A DNA stretch of 18,020 nt from JAVBMJ01 sp031552535. GTDB lineage: Bacteria > Bacteroidota > Bacteroidia > Bacteroidales > Rikenellaceae. The notes under the pieces were generated by a model. The model ran no database searches, was not told where the DNA came from, and saw nothing but the letters and a program-made list of their open reading frames with translations. Within the stretch, counting starts at the first letter, position 1; each line of letters begins with the position of its first letter. Where the stretch lies: positions 1 to 18,020 of the forward strand of contig JAVBMJ010000048.1 in the NCBI GenBank assembly GCA_031552535.1. Direction: 5' to 3'. Positions 6,950 to 13,675 of this stretch are shown here, one piece after another. The position numbers were made by a program, and so were the translations under genes.

Positions 6950-7109
6950 AAGCTGTTTGGATTTGTTAACGAGATTATTTTATATTGTTTTGCCGATGAT
7001 TCCTCGCGGTGGGATAAGGCGAACAGCAGTCCCTGTTTAACGAATCACACCGCTGGAAAGCGTGGAAAAGAGGACAAAAGAACGAGATTAATAAATTCAA
7101 AACAGCTTC
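6949..7109. repeat. Nested inverted repeat element, about 160 bp
   Basis: The ends GAAGCTGTTT (6949-6958) and AAACAGCTTC (7100-7109) are perfect complements, and pairing continues inward imperfectly over about ten more bases. Inside are GCGGTG (7006-7011) with CACCGC (7048-7053), and within that GAACAG with CTGTTT around 7021-7038. The whole can fold as one long interrupted hairpin. It may be a small non-autonomous element or the source of a structured RNA. Confidence 0.55.
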
Positions 7110-7149
7110 CTGATTTCCCAGAGCCCTGAAGAGGCCTCGGAAAGGTACT

Positions 7150-7458
7150 TTATTCTTCAGCCTCTTCGTCCGTTTCGTCTGCCAACTCGTCGGCGCCTTT
7201 TATCTCGTCATCATAATAGCCCTTATCCTCCTCCTCATCGAGCTGCCCGTCTACCTTGACATCTATTTTGACCAAATAGCTCACATCTTCCTTCTCGAAC
7301 ACAACCGCATAGAAGAAATCGCCCGGCCCTTTGTCTATTCTTATCATGGCTTCGGTGAACCCATGGGGATATCTTAGTTTGAGTTCACTTTGTAGTTCTG
7401 CGGGTAAGTTATTGAAACTGACTACGACGCGTTTTTTATTTGTGATCAAAACACTCAT
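7150..7458 (-). CDS. Small acidic conserved-type hypothetical protein
   Basis: A 102-residue soluble protein that I do not recognise as a named family. Its first 75 residues look folded, with mixed strand and helix: VVVSFNNLPAEL, LRYPHGFTEAMI and DFFYAVVFEKEDVSYLVKIDVK. The C-terminal 30 residues are almost entirely acidic (EEEDKGYYDDE, DETDEEAEE). Acidic tails of this type occur on small nucleic-acid-associated or chaperone-like proteins, but that is only an analogy. The frame opens further upstream; I chose the internal ATG at 7458 (MSVLITNKKR) because the preceding residues are AT-rich leader sequence and a possible -7 box lies about 20 bases before it. It is divergent from ligA. Confidence 0.7.
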   Translation of the reverse strand: MSVLITNKKRVVVSFNNLPAELQSELKLRYPHGFTEAMIRIDKGPGDFFYAVVFEKEDVSYLVKIDVKVDGQLDEEEDKGYYDDEIKGADELADETDEEAEE

Positions 7459-7546
7459 GGTTTTTTGAAAATTTTGTGCAATGATACGCAAAATTTGTAA
7501 AAAAGAAAACAATGTGCGTGAAAACTGTATTTTATCATAAAACAAC

Positions 7547-7554
7547 TATTTTTG
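7547..7554 (+). promoter_or_regulatory. Bacteroidetes -7 box (TATTTTTG) for ligA
   Basis: TATTTTTG fits TAnnTTTG and ends 20 bases before the ligA ATG. The -33 region is AT-rich without a clear TTTG. Confidence 0.45.
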
Positions 7555-7574
7555 CAACAAGATAATCTTTTACA

Positions 7575-9719
7575 ATGCAACCTGCTGATATGGATAAAAT
7601 CCGCGAAGAAATAGCGTCCCTGCGCAACGAAATAGACCGGCAAAACTACAATTACTACGTCCTCAATACCCCCCGGATAAGCGATTACGATTACGACAGG
7701 ATGATCGGGCGGTTGCAGCGGCTCGAAAAAGAACATCCCGAACTGGACGACCCCTCCTCGCCGACACATCGTGTGGGAAGCGACCTGACGAAAGAGTTCG
7801 TCACCATGCCCCACCGTTATCCGATGTTTTCGCTGTCCAATACCTACTCTATTGAAGAGTTGGGCGAATTCTGCGACAGGGTGGAACGCGATAGCCCGGG
7901 TGCGGAGTATGTTTGCGAACTGAAGTTCGACGGCACCGCCATAAGCCTTACTTATGAAGACGGGCGATATGTACGTGCCCTTACCCGCGGCGACGGAGTC
8001 CAGGGAGACGACGTTACGGCTAATGTAAGGACCATACGTTCGATCCCCATGAGGTTGATGGGAGATGGTTATCCGCGATTTTTTGAAATCAAAGGCGAAA
8101 TATATATGCCTCATGCGTCGTTTTCCAGGCTCAATACCGAGCGCGAAGAAGCTGGCGAAGCGTTGTTCGCCAATCCGCGCAACGCCGCTGCAGGTACGCT
8201 AAAACTGCAAAATCCGGCCATTGTGGCCGAACGGGGACTCGATGCGTTTCTTTATGGCATTTCCGGCGACGACCTTCCGTTCGAAACCCACTGGCAAAAC
8301 CTGCAAAAGGCCAGGGAATGGGGTTTTCGCGTGTCGGATAAAATGGAACTTTGCCGTGGCCGTGACGAGGTATACGACTTCATAAATCGGACAGGAGAGT
8401 TACGCGGACAGTTGCCTTATGATATCGACGGGGTGGTGGTGAAGGTCAACGACTACGGATTGCAGCAGCAGATGGGATTCACGGCCAAATCGCCACGTTG
8501 GGCTGTGGCATATAAATTCAAGGCTGAAGTTGCGCTGACCGAGCTGCTTTCGGTCGATTTCCAGGTGGGGCGCACGGGAGCCATAACTCCGGTGGCCAAT
8601 CTGCGGCCTGTACTATTGGCCGGAACCACGGTAAAACGCTCTTCGCTGCATAACGCCGACCAGATCGCATTGCTCGACGTGCGTCCGGGAGATTGGGTTT
8701 ATGTCGAAAAAGGTGGCGAGATAATCCCCAAGATCACCGCAGTGGAACTTTCGCGACGTCCCGCGGACAGCCATGCGTTGGAGTACATTTCCAAATGTCC
8801 GGCTTGCGGTACGGAATTGGTACGTTACGAGGGTGAGGCCAAGCATTATTGCCCCAACCAGAGTCACTGCCCCCCTCAGATACGTGGGCGGATAGTACAT
8901 TTCATCGGACGCAAGGCAATGGATATCGAGGGTTTGGGCGAGGAGACGGTGCTATTGCTAAACGACGCGGGACTTGTTAATAATGTGGCCGATCTTTACG
9001 ATATAAAACCGTCTGTGCTTGCCGGATTGCCGCGCCTTGGAGAAAAATCGGCAGCCAATATCATCGAGGGGATACGTGCTTCACTGAAAGTGCCGTTCGC
9101 AAGGGTGCTTTACGCCTTGGGTATCCGTTTCGTGGGAGAGACGACGGCAAAGAACCTGGCGGCCCATTTCGGCAGCCTCGACCGCATGGCATCGGCAACG
9201 CGTGAAGAATTGATGGCGGCCGACGAGGTAGGCGGCAGGATAGCAGACAGCATAAAGGATTATTTTGCCGATAAGGATAACGTGGCGGTCATACGGCGCC
9301 TCAAAGATGCGGGGGTGCAGTTCGAGTCGGATGTAATGCCGTTGGTTTCAGAACGGTTCGCAGGTAAAAGTTTCGTTATATCGGGTACGTTCCTCCGCCA
9401 CAGCCGGGACGCAATGAAGGAGTTGATAGAGCGCAACGGCGGAAAGAACCTTGCGGCAGTTTCGTCGAACGTCGATTACCTGTTGGCAGGAGAAAATATG
9501 GGGCCTGCAAAAAGGGCCAAGGCGGAAAAACTGGGAGTCGAGATCATCGGCGAGGAGCGTTTCGAGGCCATGCTCGAAGATGGCGGGCCGGAGCCGTCGG
9601 GCGAAGGCGGTGATGCCGGCTCCGGGAAGAAAGAGCCGGTTGCGGCTCCGGAATTTGCGGCCGGCGGAAAACAGTCCGCTACAAACGACCAAAAAGTCCT
9701 GCAGGGTACTCTTTTTTAG
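7575..9719 (+). CDS. ligA: NAD-dependent DNA ligase LigA
   Basis: LigA, 714 residues, seals nicks in DNA using NAD, joining Okazaki fragments and finishing repair. The domain order is complete. It begins with the Ia domain (YYVLNTPRISDYDYD near 27-41). The adenylation site KFDG follows, with catalytic Lys117, and then the OB fold. The zinc-binding cysteines lie in SKCPACG and YCPNQSHCP (about 412-434). Helix-hairpin-helix repeats (GLPRLGEKSAANI, ALGIRFVGETTAKNLAAHFG) lead to a BRCT domain at about 593-673. Most LigA proteins end soon after BRCT. Here a Gly/Ser/Ala-rich linker of about 40 residues follows and ends in QGTLF, which resembles a sliding-clamp-binding motif. The ATG at 7575 is kept because a -7 box precedes it; Met6 is an alternative. 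The gene converges with the YitT-family gene. Confidence 0.97.
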   Translation: MQPADMDKIREEIASLRNEIDRQNYNYYVLNTPRISDYDYDRMIGRLQRLEKEHPELDDPSSPTHRVGSDLTKEFVTMPHRYPMFSLSNTYSIEELGEFCDRVERDSPGAEYVCELKFDGTAISLTYEDGRYVRALTRGDGVQGDDVTANVRTIRSIPMRLMGDGYPRFFEIKGEIYMPHASFSRLNTEREEAGEALFANPRNAAAGTLKLQNPAIVAERGLDAFLYGISGDDLPFETHWQNLQKAREWGFRVSDKMELCRGRDEVYDFINRTGELRGQLPYDIDGVVVKVNDYGLQQQMGFTAKSPRWAVAYKFKAEVALTELLSVDFQVGRTGAITPVANLRPVLLAGTTVKRSSLHNADQIALLDVRPGDWVYVEKGGEIIPKITAVELSRRPADSHALEYISKCPACGTELVRYEGEAKHYCPNQSHCPPQIRGRIVHFIGRKAMDIEGLGEETVLLLNDAGLVNNVADLYDIKPSVLAGLPRLGEKSAANIIEGIRASLKVPFARVLYALGIRFVGETTAKNLAAHFGSLDRMASATREELMAADEVGGRIADSIKDYFADKDNVAVIRRLKDAGVQFESDVMPLVSERFAGKSFVISGTFLRHSRDAMKELIERNGGKNLAAVSSNVDYLLAGENMGPAKRAKAEKLGVEIIGEERFEAMLEDGGPEPSGEGGDAGSGKKEPVAAPEFAAGGKQSATNDQKVLQGTLF

Positions 9720-9733
9720 GTATAACGGTCAAG

Positions 9734-9751
9734 CCCATCCGATGAGATGGG
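9734..9751. terminator. Weak hairpin between converging ligA and yitT-family genes
   Basis: CCCATC (9734-9739) pairs with GATGGG (9746-9751) around a six-base loop, 15 bases after the ligA stop. The stem is short and no T-run follows, so its role as a shared terminator is only possible. Confidence 0.3.
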
Positions 9752-9796
9752 GTCTAAGAGGTTTCTGGATTTACACATGCTGCGAAAAAATAACGG

Positions 9797-10747
9797 TCAG
9801 GAGGCTATATTACCCGGTTCGGCAAACGATTTGAATCCGTCTCCGTATGTTTCGTAGGCGTTGACGACCACTACGAACGACAAGGGGTCTATTTCCCGTA
9901 TCTTATTTTGGACCGTTACCACCTCGCTACGGCTTACTACCAGGAATATCATCTCTTTGTCGTTACGGGTGTACATCCCCGAGGACTTTATGTAAGTACC
10001 CCCGCGCCCCATGTCTTCGAGTATGAAGCTGCGTAATTTATCGTGCTGGTCCGATATGACGAACAGCAGTTTGTCGTAACTGGCCCCGTCGATAACGTAA
10101 TCTATCACCTTGGCGGCGACGTATATAGTTACCAGCGAGTAGAGAGGTAATTTCCAGTCGCCGAGGATGATTATACCGAATACGACTATAGCGGAGTCTA
10201 CGATAAGTATGCCGCGCGAGAAGGGCAGGTGGGTGAATTTATGTATGATCATGGCCACTATGTCGGTGCCGCCCGATGTGGCTCGTGAGCGTATCATAAG
10301 GCCGATCCCTGTACCCGACAGCACCCCCCCGAACAGACACGATATCATGACATCGTCCGACAGGTCGATTTTCCCACCGAACATAGTGGCGGGGTTTTCC
10401 CCTATGATATGGGTCAGAGTGTTCATTATCAGGGGAGTGATAAGGGCGGCATATATGGTTCTGCTGCCGAATACACCTCCGAATATTTTCAGCGCTATCA
10501 ACATAAGCGGTATGTCGAACATCAGGCCGAAAGTACCCACCTGTATTCCCGGGAATAATTGATGCAACACGATCCCAAGCCCGTAGACGCCTCCGGGGAC
10601 TATTTTGTATGGATTTATGAACAGTACATATCCCACGGCCATTATGACCGATCCCAGAGTTATGGCCAGCCATGAACGCAACGTGGGCCAGGAGAACAGC
10701 TTTTGTATTTCGGCTCCTGCAACTGTATTTTGTATGATCTGTTTCAT
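9797..10747 (-). CDS. YitT family membrane protein (DUF161 plus DUF2179)
   Basis: A 316-residue inner-membrane protein of the YitT family. The N-terminal two thirds carry about five to six membrane helices (roughly residues 25-215). Family motifs visible are FINPYKIVPGGVYGLGIVLH at about 44-63, and SRATSGGTDIVAMI near the fourth helix, which is the most conserved loop of the family. The C-terminal cytoplasmic DUF2179 domain (about 220-305) includes GRGGTYIKSSGMYTRNDKEMI and IREIDPLSFVVVVNAYETYGDGF. The substrate and function are unknown; transport or membrane signalling is usually proposed. The gene is transcribed towards ligA and divergent from the carboxyltransferase gene. A -7-like box (minus strand, 10859-10852) implies a leader of about 100 bases holding a small GC-rich hairpin. 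Confidence 0.9.
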   Translation of the reverse strand: MKQIIQNTVAGAEIQKLFSWPTLRSWLAITLGSVIMAVGYVLFINPYKIVPGGVYGLGIVLHQLFPGIQVGTFGLMFDIPLMLIALKIFGGVFGSRTIYAALITPLIMNTLTHIIGENPATMFGGKIDLSDDVMISCLFGGVLSGTGIGLMIRSRATSGGTDIVAMIIHKFTHLPFSRGILIVDSAIVVFGIIILGDWKLPLYSLVTIYVAAKVIDYVIDGASYDKLLFVISDQHDKLRSFILEDMGRGGTYIKSSGMYTRNDKEMIFLVVSRSEVVTVQNKIREIDPLSFVVVVNAYETYGDGFKSFAEPGNIAS

Positions 10748-10817
10748 ATGTTTGTTATATTTTCTGAAAGGAACTGTTTGAATTTACAAATAGAGTGAAC
10801 GCCGGAGGACAAACCAA

Positions 10818-10834
10818 CCCCGCTTTATCCGGGG
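10818..10834 (-). promoter_or_regulatory. GC-rich hairpin in the yitT-family leader
   Basis: CCCCG (10818-10822) pairs with CGGGG (10830-10834) over a 7-base loop, roughly 70-90 bases upstream of the minus-strand start codon and inside its predicted leader. It could affect translation or be incidental. Confidence 0.3.
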
Positions 10835-10851
10835 GACGCTTCGATATTGTA

Positions 10852-10859
10852 CAAAAGTA
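10852..10859 (-). promoter_or_regulatory. -7 box (TACTTTTG) for the yitT-family gene
   Basis: On the minus strand the bases read TACTTTTG, an exact TAnnTTTG match, about 105 bases before the start codon at 10747. No clear -33 TTTG is seen. Confidence 0.4.
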
Positions 10860-10986
10860 GTCGTTTTTGTCGAAAAATAAATTATTACACGGGATGCGGA
10901 TAGCATAAAAAAGTTTCATGAGGTAACAATTTAAGAGACTAAGATGCCTTTAAGAGAAAAATTATGAAGAATAAACCGGTAAAAAG

Positions 10987-11017
10987 TTGGATTCTGTAAA
11001 TAAAGAATATATCTTTG
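10987..11017 (+). promoter_or_regulatory. Bacteroidetes-type promoter for the carboxyltransferase gene
   Basis: A -33-like TTGG at 10987-10990 is followed after 19 bases by TATCTTTG at 11010-11017, an exact TAnnTTTG. This is the best-formed promoter in the window. Transcription would begin near 11023, giving a leader of about 90 bases. A dyad GTTAGC-AC-GCTAAC overlaps and follows the -7 box (11017-11030) and could be an operator. Confidence 0.65.
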
Positions 11018-11031
11018 TTAGCACGCTAACA

Positions 11032-11099
11032 GTTAAGGAAATAACAACCCTCGATTACAGTGCGAACAGCACTCCGGATGGGGTAATTTCCTGGGTAAC
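11032..11099 (+). promoter_or_regulatory. Folded 5' leader of the carboxyltransferase gene
   Basis: Successive complementary blocks nest around one loop: GTTA and AGGAAAT (11032-11042) with ATTTCCT and TAAC (11086-11092, 11096-11099), ACCC (11047-11050) with GGGT (11081-11084), and AGTGC (11059-11063) with GCACT (11069-11073) closing the loop GAACA. The structure lies between the predicted transcription start and the ATG at 11116. I do not recognise it as a known riboswitch class. Confidence 0.5.
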
Positions 11100-11115
11100 G
11101 ATAAAATATAATATT

Positions 11116-13008
11116 ATGGGCAGAAAACTTCTTATCCGCGACCTAACCCTCAGGGACGGCCAGCAATCTTCATTTGCAACACGTATGAAACAGTCGCAGG
11201 TCGACAGGGTGTTGCCGTTTTACAAAGATGCGCGCTTTTATGCCATGGAGGTCTGGGGTGGGGCGGTCCCCGACTCGGTGATGCGCTATCTTAACGAAAA
11301 TCCATGGGACCGCCTCGAAAAAATCAGTGCTGCCGTTGGCGGCGTATCTAAGTTGACAGCGTTGTCGCGCGGGCGCAACCTGTTCGGATACAAACCTTAC
11401 TCAGATGAGATCATCGAGGGATTCTGCCGTAACGCTATCGAATCGGGTCTGGGCATAATGCGTATTTTCGATGCCTTGAACGATGTGGATAATGTAAAAG
11501 CCACTGTAAAATATGTGAAAAAATATGGCGGGATGGCCGACTGCGCGGTGTGCTATACAATCGATCCGCACTTTACCGCGGCCGAACGTCTTAAGGCAAC
11601 ATTAAAAGGCAAGAAATTGCCCAGAGAGGTATTCACCGATCAATATTTTCTCGATAAGGCGATGCAGATGACCGCCCTGGGAGCCGATATGATCACGATA
11701 AAGGATATGAGCGGCCTGATCCCTCCGGGACGTGTATCGGGACTCATCAAGTTGTTCAAGAGCAAGATAAATCTTCCGGTTGATTTTCATACGCACTGTA
11801 CGCCCGGCTACGGCCTTGCGTCGGTGATAGCCGCAGTGGAAGCGGGAGCCGATGTTGTAGACACCAATATCTGGAACTTCGCGGGAGGCCCCGCAGCTCC
11901 GGCCATAGAGCTGGTGTGGGTATTCTGCAAAAAGATGGGAATAGAACTCGATATAGACATGCAGGCTGTGGCGCGGATCAACGCCGAGTTGCTTGAAATA
12001 CGGCGAGAGTTGGAGCCTTACGATGCTGTAAAACAAATTCCGAACCCATTCAACCCGCTCACAGACACGTTGCCTGACAATATTAACGCAGAGTTCGACC
12101 GCGCGATAGATGCGGCACGAAAAGGCAATGAAGAAAAATTGGTCGCCGCGTGCCACGCTATAGAGCGTTACTTCAACTTCCCTCCTCCGAACGAGTTGGT
12201 GAAGAAGGCTGAGATACCGGGAGGAATGTATACCAACATGGTGGCCCAACTGAAGGCGCTGGGCAGTGAAGATATACTCGAAAAGGCTATGGAGTTGATC
12301 CCGCAGGTGCGTCTCGACGCCGGTTTGCCGCCGTTGGTGACACCTACCAGTCAGATCGTTGGTGCGCAGGCGGTGAACTGTGCGCTGGACATCAAGAATG
12401 GCAAGGAGCCTTACACCAACAAGTCGAACGAATTCATCAGTCTCGTAAAGGGCGAATACGGACGTACACCCGTGCCGGTCGATCCGGAGTTCCGGTTGAA
12501 GATAGCGGGAGTGCGTGAGGAAGTCCCCTACGACACGTCGAAAAACCAGATGCAACCAAATCCCACACTCGAATCATGCGGGGGCGTTAAGCTTGCCGAC
12601 AACGAGAAAGAGGTGCTGTTGCTCGAGCTGTTCCCGGCCGTGGCCGAAAAATTCCTGATGGACATGAAGCGCGCCCGCTGTAAAGCAGCACGGTTTACCG
12701 AAGATGTTGCTGCAGAGTCCAATGCAGGTGCTGTTGCAAAACCAGATCCGGCCGTAAGCAAGGCAGCGCCGGTAAGGAAGAAAGTTGAAATAAAAGGAAC
12801 GGTAGTCACGGCACCCATGCCGGGCCGCATCTTTAAACTGACAACGAAAGAGGGCGACGCCGTGAAGGCCGGCCAGGAGGTGATGGTGCTGGAGGCAATG
12901 AAGATGGAAAACTCTATCATGGCTACCATCGAAGGCACTGTGGCGCAGATATTTGTTGCGGAAGGAGATTTTGTGCAAGCAGATTCGCCGCTGGCGGAGA
13001 TTGTTTAA
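11116..13008 (+). CDS. Biotin-dependent carboxyltransferase (oxaloacetate decarboxylase alpha / pyruvate carboxylase B type)
   Basis: A 630-residue enzyme moving a carboxyl group between biotin and pyruvate/oxaloacetate. The TIM-barrel HMGL-like domain (about 1-270) opens with IRDLTLRDGQQS, which carries the metal-binding Asp. It holds the active-site lysine in TIKDMSG and the metal-binding histidines in FHTHCTPG. The conserved PYC/OADA domain follows (about 290-490). A Pro/Ala-rich linker leads to a biotinyl domain (about 560-630) with EAMKMEN, where Lys596 is the biotin site. No biotin carboxylase or membrane decarboxylase subunit is adjacent, so I cannot tell whether it works as an oxaloacetate decarboxylase subunit, a pyruvate carboxylase B subunit or a shared acceptor. 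The start at 11116 gives the normal family N-terminus; the in-frame extension upstream covers the promoter. oadA and pycB are both used as names, so I give no symbol. Confidence 0.9.
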   Translation: MGRKLLIRDLTLRDGQQSSFATRMKQSQVDRVLPFYKDARFYAMEVWGGAVPDSVMRYLNENPWDRLEKISAAVGGVSKLTALSRGRNLFGYKPYSDEIIEGFCRNAIESGLGIMRIFDALNDVDNVKATVKYVKKYGGMADCAVCYTIDPHFTAAERLKATLKGKKLPREVFTDQYFLDKAMQMTALGADMITIKDMSGLIPPGRVSGLIKLFKSKINLPVDFHTHCTPGYGLASVIAAVEAGADVVDTNIWNFAGGPAAPAIELVWVFCKKMGIELDIDMQAVARINAELLEIRRELEPYDAVKQIPNPFNPLTDTLPDNINAEFDRAIDAARKGNEEKLVAACHAIERYFNFPPPNELVKKAEIPGGMYTNMVAQLKALGSEDILEKAMELIPQVRLDAGLPPLVTPTSQIVGAQAVNCALDIKNGKEPYTNKSNEFISLVKGEYGRTPVPVDPEFRLKIAGVREEVPYDTSKNQMQPNPTLESCGGVKLADNEKEVLLLELFPAVAEKFLMDMKRARCKAARFTEDVAAESNAGAVAKPDPAVSKAAPVRKKVEIKGTVVTAPMPGRIFKLTTKEGDAVKAGQEVMVLEAMKMENSIMATIEGTVAQIFVAEGDFVQADSPLAEIV

Positions 13009-13111
13009 CATGACGTTATAGGCACCGGGAAACTGGTTGAAAATATTTTTCCCGTTGTTTTCCACCTTTTTTCCGGTATTTTTTCCTCCGGTCTTTGCTC
13101 CATATTCCCGA

Positions 13112-13156
13112 TAAGAGTCTGTATAATTTTCACCAGGAAGATTATACAGACTCTTA
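13112..13156. terminator. Long hairpin after the carboxyltransferase gene
   Basis: Arms 13112-13131 and 13137-13156 match at 19 of 20 positions around the five-base loop ACCAG, starting TAAGAGTCTGTATAA. It lies about 100 bases past the stop. Its right arm ends in CTTA, which is also the start of the CTTAGAAACTGTTT end of the next element. No T-run follows on the plus strand, so it may be a repeat end rather than a classical terminator. Confidence 0.5.
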
Positions 13157-13318
13157 GAAACTGTTTAATTTTCTTATGTAAAAAGATTTAAGTATATTCC
13201 GGTGATGATTTTTGCGTGAAAATAGAGGCGCATAGCGGTGTTCTATGTAACGAAATTTTCACGCGAAAAGCGGCCCGGAAGAACTTATAATACTTTCCAT
13301 GGGAAATTTAAACAGTTT
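13153..13318. repeat. Inverted-repeat element, about 166 bp, with AAACTGTTT ends
   Basis: The left end CTTAGAAACTGTTTAATTTTC (shown in part: AGAAACTGTTTAATTT) pairs with the right end AAATTTAAACAGTTT with one bulge. Inside, arms 13209-13223 and 13255-13269 match at 14 of 15 positions around GCGTGAAAAT. In the centre CATAG (13231-13235) pairs with CTATG (13243-13247). This layout resembles the element at 6949-7109, and both contain a CCGATGATT-like or CCGGTGATGATT stretch before the core. Confidence 0.6.
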
Positions 13319-13446
13319 TTTATTGTTCTAATAGTAAATGTGTTGGTAATGTTGCAAGATGAAATTATACATTGTGCAACGGGTTGCATATATATCGCTA
13401 TGCTCCACGGTTTCCAGCCCAAGATAGCCCCGGGTGATTGATAATA

Positions 13447-13582
13447 ATTAATGGTGTATTCTTTCGAGGCGTTTGCGGAGCAAATTTTTCAGCGGCAAGC
13501 GCAGGTTTGCCGGTCGGTAGCAAATCGAGCATGGCCGCTGGAAAAGATGCCCGAAAAAGGCCGAATAAAATATACCATTAAT
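13447..13582. repeat. 136-bp palindromic element with ATTAATGGTGTAT ends
   Basis: The ends ATTAATGGTGTAT (13447-13459) and ATATACCATTAAT (13570-13582) are complementary at 12 of 13 positions. Inner arms TTTTTCAGCGGC (13485-13496) and GCCGCTGGAAAA (13534-13545) match at 11 of 12. A small inner stem GGCAA / TTTGCC near 13494-13512 competes with them. The layout is that of a small terminal-inverted-repeat element without a gene. Confidence 0.6.
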
Positions 13583-13646
13583 TGTTTGAGATTACTTAAA
13601 TATTATTTTCACATAAAAATCAGACAGTCTCTTTATAAAAAAAAAT

Positions 13647-13654
13647 TACCTTTG
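13647..13654 (+). promoter_or_regulatory. -7 box (TACCTTTG) for dapA
   Basis: TACCTTTG matches TAnnTTTG and ends 21 bases before the dapA ATG. No -33 TTTG is seen at normal spacing. Confidence 0.5.
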
Positions 13655-13675
13655 TGAAAAAATACGGGGACTTGT

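Larger units (their letters stand above)
6766..7149. other. Gene-free stretch with nested inverted repeats
   Basis: These 384 bases carry no convincing gene. From left to right they hold the palindrome GAAGTATACTTC (6779-6790), an inverted repeat with 23-base arms (6876-6949) and a second nested inverted repeat (6949-7109). Together the two repeats fill most of the stretch. Confidence 0.6.
10748..11115. other. Divergent promoter region between yitT-family and carboxyltransferase genes
   Basis: These 368 bases carry regulatory signals rather than genes. They hold the minus-strand hairpin and -7 box for the yitT-family gene, one AACTGTTT copy near 10781-10788, then a plus-strand promoter (10987-11017) and the folded leader (11032-11099). 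An in-frame extension of the carboxyltransferase to 10987 would cover the promoter and is rejected. Confidence 0.6.
13009..13675. other. Gene-free stretch with three palindromic elements
   Basis: These 667 bases separate the carboxyltransferase gene from dapA. Two short open frames (13238-13441 and 13451-13657) have no family features and overlap the palindromes, so I do not call them genes. The content is a 20-base-arm hairpin (13112-13156), an element with AAACTGTTT ends (13153-13318), a 136-bp palindromic element (13447-13582), and the dapA -7 box at 13647-13654. Confidence 0.6.

Noticed and set aside
6949..7109. Possible 6S-type RNA, given the long interrupted hairpin
   Set aside because: The ends belong to a motif repeated elsewhere in the window and I see no promoter in front, so a repeat element is more likely.
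10964..10999. Eleven-codon open frame MKNKPVKSWIL
   Set aside because: It overlaps the -33 box and lies upstream of the predicted transcription start, so it would not be a leader peptide of the next gene.
10987..11115. In-frame N-terminal extension of the carboxyltransferase
   Set aside because: It starts at a TTG, overlaps the best promoter in the window and the folded leader, and the family's usual N-terminus begins at 11116.
13238..13657. Two short plus-strand open frames of 67 and 68 codons
   Set aside because: They overlap palindromic elements, have no recognisable domain and no promoter-like or family support.
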